NCBI GenBank assembly: GCA_041390905.1
Contig: JAWKPA010000012.1
Location: 1,612,001-1,676,000 of the forward strand
Length of the DNA: 64,000 bases
Reading direction: 5' to 3'
Origin: JACKCD01 sp041390905
GTDB lineage: Bacteria; Chloroflexota; Anaerolineae; Promineifilales; Promineifilaceae
The position numbers and the translations under genes are program-made. Below, in pieces: positions 53,287 to 62,064 of this stretch (its first letter is position 1; every line of letters begins with the position of its first letter). The notes beneath the pieces are model-generated. The model was given only the letters and a program-made list of their open reading frames with translations, searched no databases and was not told where the DNA came from.

Positions 53287-55338
53287 ATGTGGAAGAGGGT
53301 TTCGTTTTGGTGGCAAACGGGTGTCTTGCTATTGCTGATTCTTGGCATAGGGGTGTTTTTGCGTGTATACCAACTGCCGCAACTGCCGCCGGGCGACGGT
53401 TATGACCCGGCCTACTACGGAGTAGATGCGCTGGAGATTCTGGGCGGGGCGCGACCCATTTATCTGACAACCAATTTTGGGCGCGAGGCGCTGTTTAGCT
53501 ACCTGGTGGCGCTGGTTTATCTGGTGACGGGGCCGGGGGCGTTTGGCATTCACATAACGGCCGTTTTCATCGGCATCCTCACCTTACCCGCCACCTGGTT
53601 CGCCGCCCGCGAATTTTTCCACGATGAACCAGAGCCGCTGGCGCGATGGGGTGGCGTGGTGGCAATGGCGGCACTGGCCGTTTCCTACTGGCATCTAAAC
53701 TGGAGCCGCGCAGGGGTGCGGGCGGTGCTGGTGCCGCTGGTGGCCGCCTTGGTGGTGGGCTTTTTCTGGCGCGGGCAGCGCACGGGCAGCCGCTGGGCCT
53801 ACATTTGGTGCGGCTTGTTCCTGGGCGTTGGTTTTTATACCTACCAGGTGGCGCGGCTGCTGCCGGTGCTGCTGGTGCTGGGTTTTGCCATTTACTGGCT
53901 GCCCCGGCGGCGCTGGTCGTGGGCGGTGCTGCAGCCGCTGCTGGTGGTGGGATTAACGGCCGTTATTATCACCCTCCCCCTCACCCTCTACAGCCTCAAC
54001 AACCCCGGTGCCCTCAACGAGCGCGTGTGGCAGGTGGCCGTGTTTGCCAACGGCAGCGGCTGGGGCGAACGGCTACAGGCCACATGGGCGCAGGCGCAGC
54101 GGGCGTTGCTGATGTTTAGTGTGGTGGGCGATGATGACCCGATGTATACGATTGTGGGTCGGCCGGCGCTGGATTGGCTCATCTCCATCCCGTTTTATCT
54201 GGGGCTGGCGATTAGCTTGTGGCGTTGGCGGCGGCCAAAATGGCTGCTGCTGCTGTTGTGGCTGGGGGTCATGTTGCTGCCCGCTATGATTGCCGACAGT
54301 GCCGCCGAGGCCAAACGCGCCATCGGCACCCTGCCGGCCGTCATGATGTTGATTGCCGTGGGGCTGCTGTGGCCTTTAAGTTGGCTACAGCAAGCCATGC
54401 CCCGGCAAAACTGGCTGCGGCCGGCGTGGGCAGGGCTGGTGGGGGCGATGCTGCTCATTAGCGGTGGCTTTACCTTTTACGATTATTTTGTGGTGTGGGG
54501 GCAAGACCCTGGTCTGGCGGCGCATTTTAACGTGCAGCGGGCGGCGGTGGGGCAATATTTGGGGCAAATCGGGGCGGGTCATGTGTATCTGTCGGGGATG
54601 GATCCGGCGCACCCGACGATTCAGCTTAACGCCGGGCTGCGGCCGGATGTAGTGGGGTATGATGGGCGGCACTGTGTGCCGCTGCCGGGTACGGCCGATG
54701 CGGCTACCACATACGTTGTGGCTCCCGACACCGGCGACCAGTCGCGGACCTGGCTGGAAGCCATTTACCCGCAGGGGCGGCTGCTGGATGAGGTAGTTGA
54801 CCCGCAAAATGGCCGTCTTTTGTATTATGCCTACAGCGTGCCACCCGGTACGCCACCGCAGCTACGGCCGCAGCATCTAACCGAGGTGAATTGGGACAAC
54901 CAGATTGGGTTGTTGGGGTATGATTTGGCGGTGACGGAGGAAAACGGCCGTTTGCTGACCATCACCCTTTATTACCAGGCCTTAACCGATGTAGCTGGCG
55001 ATTACACCGCCTTTGTTCACATTCTCACCCCGGCCGGGTCATTGCTGGCGCAAAGCGACAGTAAGCCGTGTGGCGGGACGCTGCCAACCAATGGGTGGCA
55101 AGCCGGGGAAGTGGTGCGTGATGTTATCACCATTCCCCTTGACGAAGACCAACTGCCCCGTTTTGCCGATGTTAGCGTTGGCTTTTATAGCTGGCCTGAT
55201 TTACAGCGGCTATCGGTTTTGAATGAGGCACAGCAGCCAGTGGCCGACCATGCGCTGTTGCAAATGGTGCTGCTGGACGGCACAGAGATGGTGAATAATG
55301 GGGGCGTTGGCAAGAATGTTGGTTATCATGGGGGCTGA
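53287..55338 (+). CDS. GT39/ArnT-like membrane glycosyltransferase
   Basis: A 683-residue protein. About ten to twelve membrane helices cover residues 10-415, with a first extracellular loop carrying PPGDGYDPAYYGVDALEIL. The acidic residue pair in such a loop is typical of PMT/ArnT-type (GT-C) enzymes that use lipid-linked sugars. A later motif GREALFSYLVALV follows. The C-terminal 250 residues are soluble and end in a beta-sandwich-like region (LAVTEENGRLLTITLYYQAL, about 548-567). It probably moves sugars onto proteins or lipids at the cell surface. No ribosome site is seen before the ATG. Confidence 0.68.
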   Translation: MWKRVSFWWQTGVLLLLILGIGVFLRVYQLPQLPPGDGYDPAYYGVDALEILGGARPIYLTTNFGREALFSYLVALVYLVTGPGAFGIHITAVFIGILTLPATWFAAREFFHDEPEPLARWGGVVAMAALAVSYWHLNWSRAGVRAVLVPLVAALVVGFFWRGQRTGSRWAYIWCGLFLGVGFYTYQVARLLPVLLVLGFAIYWLPRRRWSWAVLQPLLVVGLTAVIITLPLTLYSLNNPGALNERVWQVAVFANGSGWGERLQATWAQAQRALLMFSVVGDDDPMYTIVGRPALDWLISIPFYLGLAISLWRWRRPKWLLLLLWLGVMLLPAMIADSAAEAKRAIGTLPAVMMLIAVGLLWPLSWLQQAMPRQNWLRPAWAGLVGAMLLISGGFTFYDYFVVWGQDPGLAAHFNVQRAAVGQYLGQIGAGHVYLSGMDPAHPTIQLNAGLRPDVVGYDGRHCVPLPGTADAATTYVVAPDTGDQSRTWLEAIYPQGRLLDEVVDPQNGRLLYYAYSVPPGTPPQLRPQHLTEVNWDNQIGLLGYDLAVTEENGRLLTITLYYQALTDVAGDYTAFVHILTPAGSLLAQSDSKPCGGTLPTNGWQAGEVVRDVITIPLDEDQLPRFADVSVGFYSWPDLQRLSVLNEAQQPVADHALLQMVLLDGTEMVNNGGVGKNVGYHGG

Positions 55339-55344
55339 TTGGGA

Positions 55345-55430
55345 TTTAGAAGTTCAACTTCTAAGAAGAAGTTGAACTTCTCCTGATAAGTTCAACTTCT
55401 TTCGTAATTATTTAATCCGCGTTCCTTACT
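55345..55430. repeat. Rearranged GAAGTTCAACTTC snap-back element
   Basis: Three arms are present (TTAGAAGTTCAACTTCTAAG, AGAAGTTGAACTTCTCC, TAAGTTCAACTTCTTTCG). The normal distal end TTATTTAATCC...GTTCCTTA follows. The proximal half of the family element is lost. It separates the GT39-like and YdcZ genes. Confidence 0.7.
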
Positions 55431-55866
55431 GTCGCACAATCAGCCAAACACCCAGCAACACAACGGTCATCCCCAGAAACCGCGCCCAGTCCAGCGGGCG
55501 CAGCGTGGCACCCAACAGCCCAAAATGATCTAGCACGGCGGCAGAGACAAACTGCACCGCTACAATGAGCGTCATGGAGGAGACCAGCCCCAGGCGCGGG
55601 ACGGTGTAGCCCAGGGTACCCACAATAATTAGCCCCATAGCACCTGCCAACAGTGTATAGCGCGGCACGTTTTGCCACGCCGCCAGATTGCCGCCGCGCA
55701 GCAGCAGCATGATTAGACCAATCAGCAGCCCGCCGCCGCCGTAGGTGATAAAAACGCTTTCCAGTGTGCCAATATGGTTGTCCATCAGCCCCATAAACTG
55801 GGCTTGCAGCGTGACGGCAATGCCGCCGGCCGTGGCGATCATGATTAAAAACGGCAGATTGTTCAT
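55426..55866 (-). CDS. DMT-family small transporter, YdcZ (DUF606) type
   Basis: A 146-residue membrane protein of five helices. The family pattern includes GGIAVTLQAQFMGLM near the N terminus, YGGGGLLIGLI, and the mid/late TVPRLGLVSSMTLIVAVQFVSA. AAGGAGAGGA directly precedes ATG 55866; the frame extends to 55914 without a start of comparable quality. YdcZ proteins often occur as pairs, but here there is one. The substrate is unknown. Confidence 0.8.
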   Translation of the reverse strand: MNNLPFLIMIATAGGIAVTLQAQFMGLMDNHIGTLESVFITYGGGGLLIGLIMLLLRGGNLAAWQNVPRYTLLAGAMGLIIVGTLGYTVPRLGLVSSMTLIVAVQFVSAAVLDHFGLLGATLRPLDWARFLGMTVVLLGVWLIVRQ

Positions 55867-56015
55867 TCCTCTCCTTGTCAATCGGGCATCCTTGCCCGGA
55901 CTACGTGTTTTCATGAGGTGGGATTGTACGCGCCACAGCCTGAAATTTCACATTGAGCAAGATGGGGAAAACGGCCGTTTTTCCCACCTCCACCACTTTG
56001 CTATACTTGCCCACC

Positions 56016-57020
56016 ATGATGACCTTGACCCCGCACGAAAAAGCCCAGGCACGCCACCATGCCTATACCCTGATTGGCCGACTGTTTGTGGACGGCCTTA
56101 CCCCCGCGTTGCTGCCGTTTGTGCAGCAGGTGGGGGAATTAACGGCCGTTCTTCCCACCACCCCCTTTGACGAAGCCACCTTTGACGAAGCCGCCGCTGC
56201 CCACCAGCACCTTTTTGGCTTCAACCTCTTCCCCTACGCCAGCATCTTTCTTGCCAGCGACGGGCTGCTGGGAGGGAATGTGACCGAGCAGGTGGTAGGG
56301 CAATATCAGCGCAGCGGCTTTGCTGTGGACAGCCGCGCCACCAGCCCTGACCACATCGGCCACGAACTGCAATTTCTCGCTTTCTTGTCCGCTGCCGAAG
56401 CCGACGCTTGGCGCGACGGGCTGCCGCAGCAGGCGTTGCGGGTGCAGCAGCACCAGCGCGACTTTTTGCAGAGTCATTTGCTGCATTGGCTGCTGCCGCT
56501 GGTAACGGCCGTTTCTGCCATCGCCCCCGCCACTTTTTACGTCGCCTTGGCCGACCTGGCGCTGCAACTGGTGCTGGAACAGTATGAACAGCTTTGCGCC
56601 AATCAGCTACCGCTGGCGCAGGCTGACCCATTGCCACAGCCGCCCGACGTGCTGGCACAGGAAAAAACGGGGCTGCGCCGCATTGCCCGCTATCTGACGG
56701 TGCCGCCCTATAGCGGTATTTACCTGAGCCGCGACCAGATTAGCCAGATGGCGCGGCAGCATGATTTGCCGCGTGGCTTTGGCAGCCGTGAGGAGATGTT
56801 GGAGAATGTGCTGGTAACGGCCGTTCAGTACGATACCCTGCCCAACCTGCTTGGCACCCTGCACCAAACCCTGACCGATTGGGTCACTGCCTACCAGCAA
56901 CACGCTGCACTGGCTCCCTTCATGGCCCCCTGGCTCCACCGCATTCACCATACCCAGGAAATGCTGGCTGAAATAAAAGCGCACAGCCATGCCAGGGGCG
57001 TGTCGGAGATGCCTGAATAG
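56016..57020 (+). CDS. TorD/NarJ-like molecular chaperone
   Basis: A 334-residue all-helical protein. The N-terminal two-thirds fits the TorD/DmsD/NarJ chaperone family: YTLIGRLFVDG, LFGFNLFPYASIFLASDG, then HIGHELQFLAFLSAAEADAW with the family's acidic/His motif. A 100-residue C-terminal extension (PPDVLAQEKTGLRRIARYL onward) is unusual. TorD-type chaperones help insert the molybdenum cofactor in reductases, but no such reductase is in the window; the partner may lie elsewhere. I use ATG 56016 or 56019; the longer frame to 55953 reads through a palindrome. Confidence 0.7.
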   Translation: MMTLTPHEKAQARHHAYTLIGRLFVDGLTPALLPFVQQVGELTAVLPTTPFDEATFDEAAAAHQHLFGFNLFPYASIFLASDGLLGGNVTEQVVGQYQRSGFAVDSRATSPDHIGHELQFLAFLSAAEADAWRDGLPQQALRVQQHQRDFLQSHLLHWLLPLVTAVSAIAPATFYVALADLALQLVLEQYEQLCANQLPLAQADPLPQPPDVLAQEKTGLRRIARYLTVPPYSGIYLSRDQISQMARQHDLPRGFGSREEMLENVLVTAVQYDTLPNLLGTLHQTLTDWVTAYQQHAALAPFMAPWLHRIHHTQEMLAEIKAHSHARGVSEMPE

Positions 57021-57021
57021 A

Positions 57022-57115
57022 TGCACGGATGACGCGGATCGAGGCGGATTTTCGCGGGTCAGAATAAAAAAAACCGTGGAAATCCGTTCCAATCCGCGTT
57101 ATCTGCGTATCCATT
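57022..57115. repeat. Imperfect long inverted repeat with GGATTTTCGCGG/CCGTGGAAATCC arms
   Basis: GCACGGATGACGCGGATCGA and GGCGGATTTTCGCGG are mirrored by CCGTGGAAATCCGTTCCAAT and CCGCGTTATCTGCGTATCC. It follows the TorD-like gene and could act as its terminator. The rest of the gap to 57276 contains nothing obvious. Confidence 0.65.
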
Positions 57116-57276
57116 TTCTTTTTTCCACAGGCCGCTCATTGGCTCAACAGGTCTTACCATCCATGCCCCGCAAAAAATCGTGGTATTAAACATCCCTTTG
57201 CACTACTTTCTAAACTCACTAAAGTAATATCTCGGTTAATACCCAATACCCGCTTACCAATACGGAGGAAGAAACC

Positions 57277-58569
57277 TTGACCAGGAATTATCATCAATTG
57301 TACCCGAAGCGATTAACGGCCGTTGATTACACCAGCGAAGAAACCTACCGCTACACTCGCCCCCACGTCAGTGCCGCCATGACCATCCACCCCGACGCCT
57401 TTACCTCGCCTGAGTTTTACACCATCGAACAAGAGCGCATCTTTGCCAACAGTTGGGTGGCCGTTGGTTGTCTCTCCGACCTGCAAAAGCTGGGCGATGT
57501 CATTGTTGCTGATGTGGCCGGGCAATCCATCATCGTCACCCGCAACAAAGAAGGCAACCTTCGCGCCTTCTACAACGTTTGCCGCCATCGCGGCGCCAAA
57601 ATGCTCGACCACGACTGCACCCATGTCCGTTCCGCCCGCATCCGCTGCCCCTACCACAGTTGGGCGTTCGATCTGGATGGCAACTGCATCGGCACCCCCC
57701 TCTTTGAAGGCTCCGACATTCCCGAAGATCAGCGCGGCATTTTTGACATGGGGGGTGTGGATGCCTTTGACCGCGCCGACTATGGCCTGTTTGACGTTCG
57801 CGTTGAAAGCTGGGGCTTTCTTATCTTCGTCAACCTCAACCCCGATGCCGCCCCCCTTGCCCAGCAGCTAGGGGATCTGCCGCAGCGGTTTGCCGGTTAC
57901 AGGCTGGAAGAGTGGGTGGTGGCGCGGGAAAAAACCTACGATATGCAGTGTAACTACAAGCTGGTGGGCGAAAATTTCATGGAATATTACCACCTCCCCT
58001 GGGTGCATCCCGAACTGATTAAGGTGTCGCGCATGGAAGACCATTACCGCTGGCAGGGGCCGGGTATGTATACTGGCATGACCACCACCCCCATTTCGCA
58101 AAACAGCGACAGCGGCGGCTGGCTCGGTCTGCCCCCGCTCAGCACGCTCAGCGAAGCCAACCGCATTGCCGCCCGCTTTATCTGGCTGTTCCCCAACATT
58201 GCCATCAACATCATGCCCAACCATTGTTTTATTATGATGGCAAATCCGGCCGGCCCCAACCGCACCCTTGAGCGGTGTCGCCTGCTGGTTCATCCCGAAT
58301 CGGAAGGCAACGAAGGGCGAGAAGCAGCCATTGATGACTTGCTCCACTTCTGGGATTTGGTTAATGTGCAGGACATTGACATTGTGGAGCGGGTTCAGGC
58401 TGGGTTAACCATGCGTCCTTACGTGGGTGGCCGCATGTGCTATCATTTTGAAGAACCGCTGCACCGTTACCAAAACATGGTGATTGACAAAATGGTAGGC
58501 ATTGACCGCATTCCGCCGGGGGATGCCAGGGAGTCGGTGCCGATGTTTGTAAATGGCAATGGAGATTAG
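57277..58569 (+). CDS. Rieske non-heme iron oxygenase, alpha subunit-like
   Basis: A 430-residue oxygenase. The Rieske cluster ligands are C102-x-H104 (VCRHRGAK) and C124-x2-H127 (RCPYHSWAFD). The mononuclear iron site is in ENFMEYYHLPWVHPELI, which holds two histidines five residues apart. The overall pattern is that of single-component choline monooxygenase/carnitine-type and aromatic-ring hydroxylating alpha subunits. No beta subunit, ferredoxin or reductase is adjacent. TTG is the start, eight bases after GGAGGAAG. The substrate, perhaps a quaternary ammonium or aromatic acid, is undetermined. It contains one AACGGCCGTT copy. Confidence 0.88.
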   Translation: MTRNYHQLYPKRLTAVDYTSEETYRYTRPHVSAAMTIHPDAFTSPEFYTIEQERIFANSWVAVGCLSDLQKLGDVIVADVAGQSIIVTRNKEGNLRAFYNVCRHRGAKMLDHDCTHVRSARIRCPYHSWAFDLDGNCIGTPLFEGSDIPEDQRGIFDMGGVDAFDRADYGLFDVRVESWGFLIFVNLNPDAAPLAQQLGDLPQRFAGYRLEEWVVAREKTYDMQCNYKLVGENFMEYYHLPWVHPELIKVSRMEDHYRWQGPGMYTGMTTTPISQNSDSGGWLGLPPLSTLSEANRIAARFIWLFPNIAINIMPNHCFIMMANPAGPNRTLERCRLLVHPESEGNEGREAAIDDLLHFWDLVNVQDIDIVERVQAGLTMRPYVGGRMCYHFEEPLHRYQNMVIDKMVGIDRIPPGDARESVPMFVNGNGD

Positions 58570-58592
58570 GGAGTAGAGATTGTGGAACTTTA

Positions 58593-58668
58593 AGGAATGG
58601 AAATTAAATAACTTGCCCATTTTAGAAGTTCAACTTCTTCTGAGAAGTTGAACTTCTTGCGTAACTTT
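58593..58668. repeat. Truncated AGGAATGG...snap-back element joined to GAGATTGG repeat
   Basis: AAGGAATGGAAATTAAATAA, then AGAAGTTCAACTTCTTCTGA and GAGAAGTTGAACTTCTTGCG. The distal TTATTTAATCC end is replaced by GGAGATTGGAGATTGTGG. This indicates recombination between two intergenic repeat families. Confidence 0.75.
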
Positions 58669-58726
58669 TGGAGATTGGAGATTGTGGAACTCTAATCTCC
58701 AATCTCAGCCCCATAGGATATGCCCC

Positions 58727-59944
58727 ATGACAAAGTATGATTTTGACACGATTCAGGCGCGGCGTGGCACCGATTCAATTAAATGGGATTATGTGTCGCA
58801 GGATGGGTTGCTGCTGCCACGTGCAGGTGGTGAGGATGTGCTGGTAGCGGATTCGTTAATCCCGATGTGGGTGGCGGATATGGATTTTCGGCCGGCGGAG
58901 CCGATTGTGCAGGCGCTGACGCAGCGGTTGCAGGGGGTGCTGGGGTATACGCGGGCGGGGCCGGCACAGTTTGCGGCGATTCGGGATTGGGTGGGGCAGC
59001 GGCATGGGTGGCAGGTGGCACCGGCGTGGATTTTGGCGACGGTTGGCACGCTGCCGATGGTCAATCTGGCGGTGCAACTGTTTACGGAGCCGGGGGATGG
59101 GGTGATTGTGCAGCCACCGCTGTTTAACCCGCTGGCGCGGGCGGTGGAGAACAACGGCCGTTTAGCCCTGCGAAACAGGCTGGTTTATGAAAACGGCCGT
59201 TATTCCATCAACTTCGCCGACCTCGAAGCCAAAGCCGCCGACCCCCGCTGCAAAATGCTCATCCTTTGCAACCCCCACAACCCCGTCGGGCGGGTATGGA
59301 CACCCGCCGAGCTACAGCAGGTGGGTGATATTTGCCAGAAGCACGATTTGCTCATTGTCAGCGATGAACTCCACAGCGATTTAACCTATCCGTGGGCAAC
59401 CTTCAACTCCATTGGCGCCATTGACCCCGCCCTGCACGAGCGCATCATCGTTTGCAATGGACCGAGCAAGGCGTTTAACATTCCTGGGTTAAAGGCTGCG
59501 TATGCCATTGTGCCTAATCCGGCCTTGCGGGCGCAGTTGGTGCAGGGGCTGCAAAATCTTGACCTGTTGTTTAGCGTTGATGTCTTTAGTACGCTTGCCC
59601 TGCAAACCGCCTACCGCGAAGGGGCTGATTGGCTCGGCCAGTTGATGACCTACCTTGCGGACAATCTGGCGTATGTGCAGGCGTTTATCAGCACCCATTT
59701 GCCGCAGATACGGGTTGTGCAGCCAGAAGCGATGTACCTGGTGTGGCTGGATTGTCGCCAACTGGGGCTGACGGCCGAGGCGCTGCGGCAGCTATTTGTG
59801 GATGAGGCCAGGGTGTATGTGGAAATGGGCAGCACGTATGGTGACGAAGGGGCGGGGTTTGTGCGGCTCAACATTGGTTGTTCGCGGCAGTTATTGATGA
59901 TAGTCTTGGAACGGGTAAAAACGGCCGTTGGGAGGCTTGGGTAG
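58727..59944 (+). CDS. MalY/PatB-type PLP-dependent aminotransferase or cystathionine beta-lyase
   Basis: A 405-residue fold-type I PLP enzyme. The PLP-binding Lys lies in CNGPSKAFNIPGLKAAY, the Asp in SDELHSDLTYP, and the cofactor-phosphate loop is near residue 100. The opening FDTIQARRGTDSIKWD and PMWVADMDFRPAEPI are the MalY/PatB signature. The reaction is probably C-S lyase on cystathionine. ATG 58727 has AGGA upstream; the frame extends to 58682 inside a repeat. No regulator is adjacent. Confidence 0.9.
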   Translation: MTKYDFDTIQARRGTDSIKWDYVSQDGLLLPRAGGEDVLVADSLIPMWVADMDFRPAEPIVQALTQRLQGVLGYTRAGPAQFAAIRDWVGQRHGWQVAPAWILATVGTLPMVNLAVQLFTEPGDGVIVQPPLFNPLARAVENNGRLALRNRLVYENGRYSINFADLEAKAADPRCKMLILCNPHNPVGRVWTPAELQQVGDICQKHDLLIVSDELHSDLTYPWATFNSIGAIDPALHERIIVCNGPSKAFNIPGLKAAYAIVPNPALRAQLVQGLQNLDLLFSVDVFSTLALQTAYREGADWLGQLMTYLADNLAYVQAFISTHLPQIRVVQPEAMYLVWLDCRQLGLTAEALRQLFVDEARVYVEMGSTYGDEGAGFVRLNIGCSRQLLMIVLERVKTAVGRLG

Positions 59945-60140
59945 CTATTGGGCGACTCAATTTATCAGAGTTACGGCGGTTGGAAGGGGGTGGAATAAGT
60001 AAAGACATTTTAGCCGCCCGCTCAAACAAATAGGCAGCAAATTTGTTAATAGAAGATTGGCTTGTACTGTCAATTCGCGATATAAGTATAAGATTCCCTG
60101 TGATACAGGTTAAAAATAGTGTTCAGAATGGAGACGGTAG

Positions 60141-61118
60141 GTGAATTCAGCTGAAAGGATTTATGAACAAATAATGACCCTTAACCAAGCGGAAGGATAC
60201 AAAGGATCATCTCAGGAACGTTTGTTGAGATATTGTTCTGAAGTTTTAGGGGCCGTAGAACGTCTTCATGTTGATTTTAAGGAAAAGCATGACCGTAGGA
60301 ATGGTCAGTTAGAGGATGACGATAAGAAAAATCTTGCAAAGGCAGTTTCTGGTTTTGCAAACTCTAGCGGTGGAATTCTTGTTTGGGGAATAAAAGATAA
60401 GACAATGTCGCCCAAGCCAGTTACTCAGATTGAAGAGTTTGTACAGTCTATGCTAGAGCTAGCACCTCACCTGACCGATCCCATTGTTCAAGGCATTGAT
60501 GGTAATTGGATCGCAGCTGAGGATCAAAGAGGCTTTGGCATTATCTTTATTCCAGAGAGTTTCCTACCCCCGCACAGAGTAGTTCTAAACCACGGACAGG
60601 TCAAAAATCACTACTATGTCCGTAGTGGAAGTTCTTTCATAATACCCACACATACCCAATTGGAAGATATGTTTGGTCGACGGCCTAAACCAAGTCTCTC
60701 GTTGAGTATACGCACTGTGTTTTATAGTCAGCAAGGTCAAAATCGCTTGGTCAATGTCATTGTCGGCATTGAGAATAAAGGTCGGGGAACTGCAAAATCT
60801 CCTTTCCTAGCTGTAAATATCCACTCTCCATATGAGATTAATCGTTATGGAATTGATGGTAATGGGGGTTTTGGTTTAGAAAAGATAGCCAGTGCAAGTG
60901 ATTCAAAAGAAACGAAGTATGGGGCTTCAGCAAACGTCGTGATACATCCCGGTGTAGTTCACGATATAGTACTTATTAGAGTTCCAGTGAATGTGATGAG
61001 GCCTCGAGAATTTACTCCTGATTTAGTCATCGATTACAGAATTGCCGCTGAAGGTATATTGCCAATTGAGGGTCAGAAAGTGGTTCGAGGCTTTGAGTTT
61101 TGGGCTGTGTTAGAATGA
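60141..61118 (+). CDS. AlbA_2 (Schlafen-type) domain protein
   Basis: A 325-residue protein. Residues 35-175 match the AlbA_2/Schlafen ATP-binding domain: DFKEKHDRRNGQLEDDDKKN, then AKAVSGFANSSGGILVWGIK. Residues 145-165 end it with YYVRSGSSFIIPTHTQLEDM. The C-terminal half (about 180-325) has beta-rich segments without a known motif. AlbA_2 proteins appear as regulators or in defence and stress genes. It starts with GTG after GGAGACGGTAG. The gene is much more A+T-rich than its surroundings, has none of the AACGGCCGTT copies common elsewhere, and is flanked by A+T-rich gaps. It is therefore probably a recent arrival. Confidence 0.75.
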   Translation: MNSAERIYEQIMTLNQAEGYKGSSQERLLRYCSEVLGAVERLHVDFKEKHDRRNGQLEDDDKKNLAKAVSGFANSSGGILVWGIKDKTMSPKPVTQIEEFVQSMLELAPHLTDPIVQGIDGNWIAAEDQRGFGIIFIPESFLPPHRVVLNHGQVKNHYYVRSGSSFIIPTHTQLEDMFGRRPKPSLSLSIRTVFYSQQGQNRLVNVIVGIENKGRGTAKSPFLAVNIHSPYEINRYGIDGNGGFGLEKIASASDSKETKYGASANVVIHPGVVHDIVLIRVPVNVMRPREFTPDLVIDYRIAAEGILPIEGQKVVRGFEFWAVLE

Positions 61119-61268
61119 AACCATACTTTTTCAATAATTTGGGCTTTGTTGCACAAAAAGCTGTATAGACGTGCTAACACAACAATAAGATATTTTGGAT
61201 AGTGATGTGTTTAGGAAACTTTAGCTGTTTCCGAGTGTGCTAAGTTTCAATAATTCTTGAGGTGAGAT

Positions 61269-62060
61269 ATGGATTTAGGATTGAAGGGAAAACGAGCGGT
61301 TGTGTTGGCGGCCAGCCGGGGGCTGGGGTATGCGTGTGCGATGGGGCTGGCGCAGGAGGGGTGTGATTTGGTGATTTGCAGCCGGTCGCAGGAGCGAGCG
61401 GCGGCGGCGGCAGAGAAGATTCGGGCGGCGACGGGGGTGCGGGTAACGGCCGTTTCTGCCGATGTCAGCCAAAAAGCCGATGTCGAAAACGTCGTTGCCA
61501 CCTGCGTCGAGCAATACGGCGGCGTGGACATTGTGGTACACAACGCCGGTGGCCCACCGGCCGGGGGGTTTGAAGCCACCGCCGAGCCATCGTGGTACAA
61601 AGCATTCGACCAGAACCTGATGAGCTTTGTCTGGCTCAGCCACGCCGCCATTCCCCACATGAAGGCAGGCGGCTACGGGCGCATCATCGCCCTCACCTCC
61701 TCCTCCATCAAGCAGCCCATCCCCAATTTGGTGCTGTCCAACGCCATGCGAACCGGCGTGCTGGGCACCGCCAAAACAATGGCCGGCGAGCTGGCTCCCC
61801 ACGGCATCTTGGTCAACATTGTCGCGCCCGGCACCATCGCCACCGAGCGTATTGACGAACTGAACCAGGCCAATGCCAGCAAAAGCGGCAAAACGGTGGA
61901 TGAAATCCGCCAGGCCACCATCAACCGCATTCCGCTGGGGCGGCTCGGCCGGCCGGACGAATTTGCCAACATGGTCGTTTTTCTGGCCTCGGAAAAAGCC
62001 AGCTACATCACCGGCTCCGTCATGATGGTAGATGGCGGTATTGTGGCTGCCCTGCAATAA
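61269..62060 (+). CDS. SDR family oxidoreductase of the divergent Tyr-less subgroup
   Basis: A 263-residue short-chain dehydrogenase. The cofactor motif VVLAASRGLGYACA (usual TGxxxGIG slightly changed), the NNAG element as VHNAGGPPAGG, and the C-terminal YITGSVMMVDGG are present. The usual Tyr-x3-Lys is replaced: the active-site region reads LVLSNAMRTGVLGTAK. SNxxR at this place is found in a known FabG-like SDR subgroup, so it may still act as an oxidoreductase by another mechanism. GAGGTGAGAT precedes the ATG. It converges with the glutamine-synthetase-like gene. Confidence 0.85.
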   Translation: MDLGLKGKRAVVLAASRGLGYACAMGLAQEGCDLVICSRSQERAAAAAEKIRAATGVRVTAVSADVSQKADVENVVATCVEQYGGVDIVVHNAGGPPAGGFEATAEPSWYKAFDQNLMSFVWLSHAAIPHMKAGGYGRIIALTSSSIKQPIPNLVLSNAMRTGVLGTAKTMAGELAPHGILVNIVAPGTIATERIDELNQANASKSGKTVDEIRQATINRIPLGRLGRPDEFANMVVFLASEKASYITGSVMMVDGGIVAALQ

Positions 62061-62064
62061 AACC

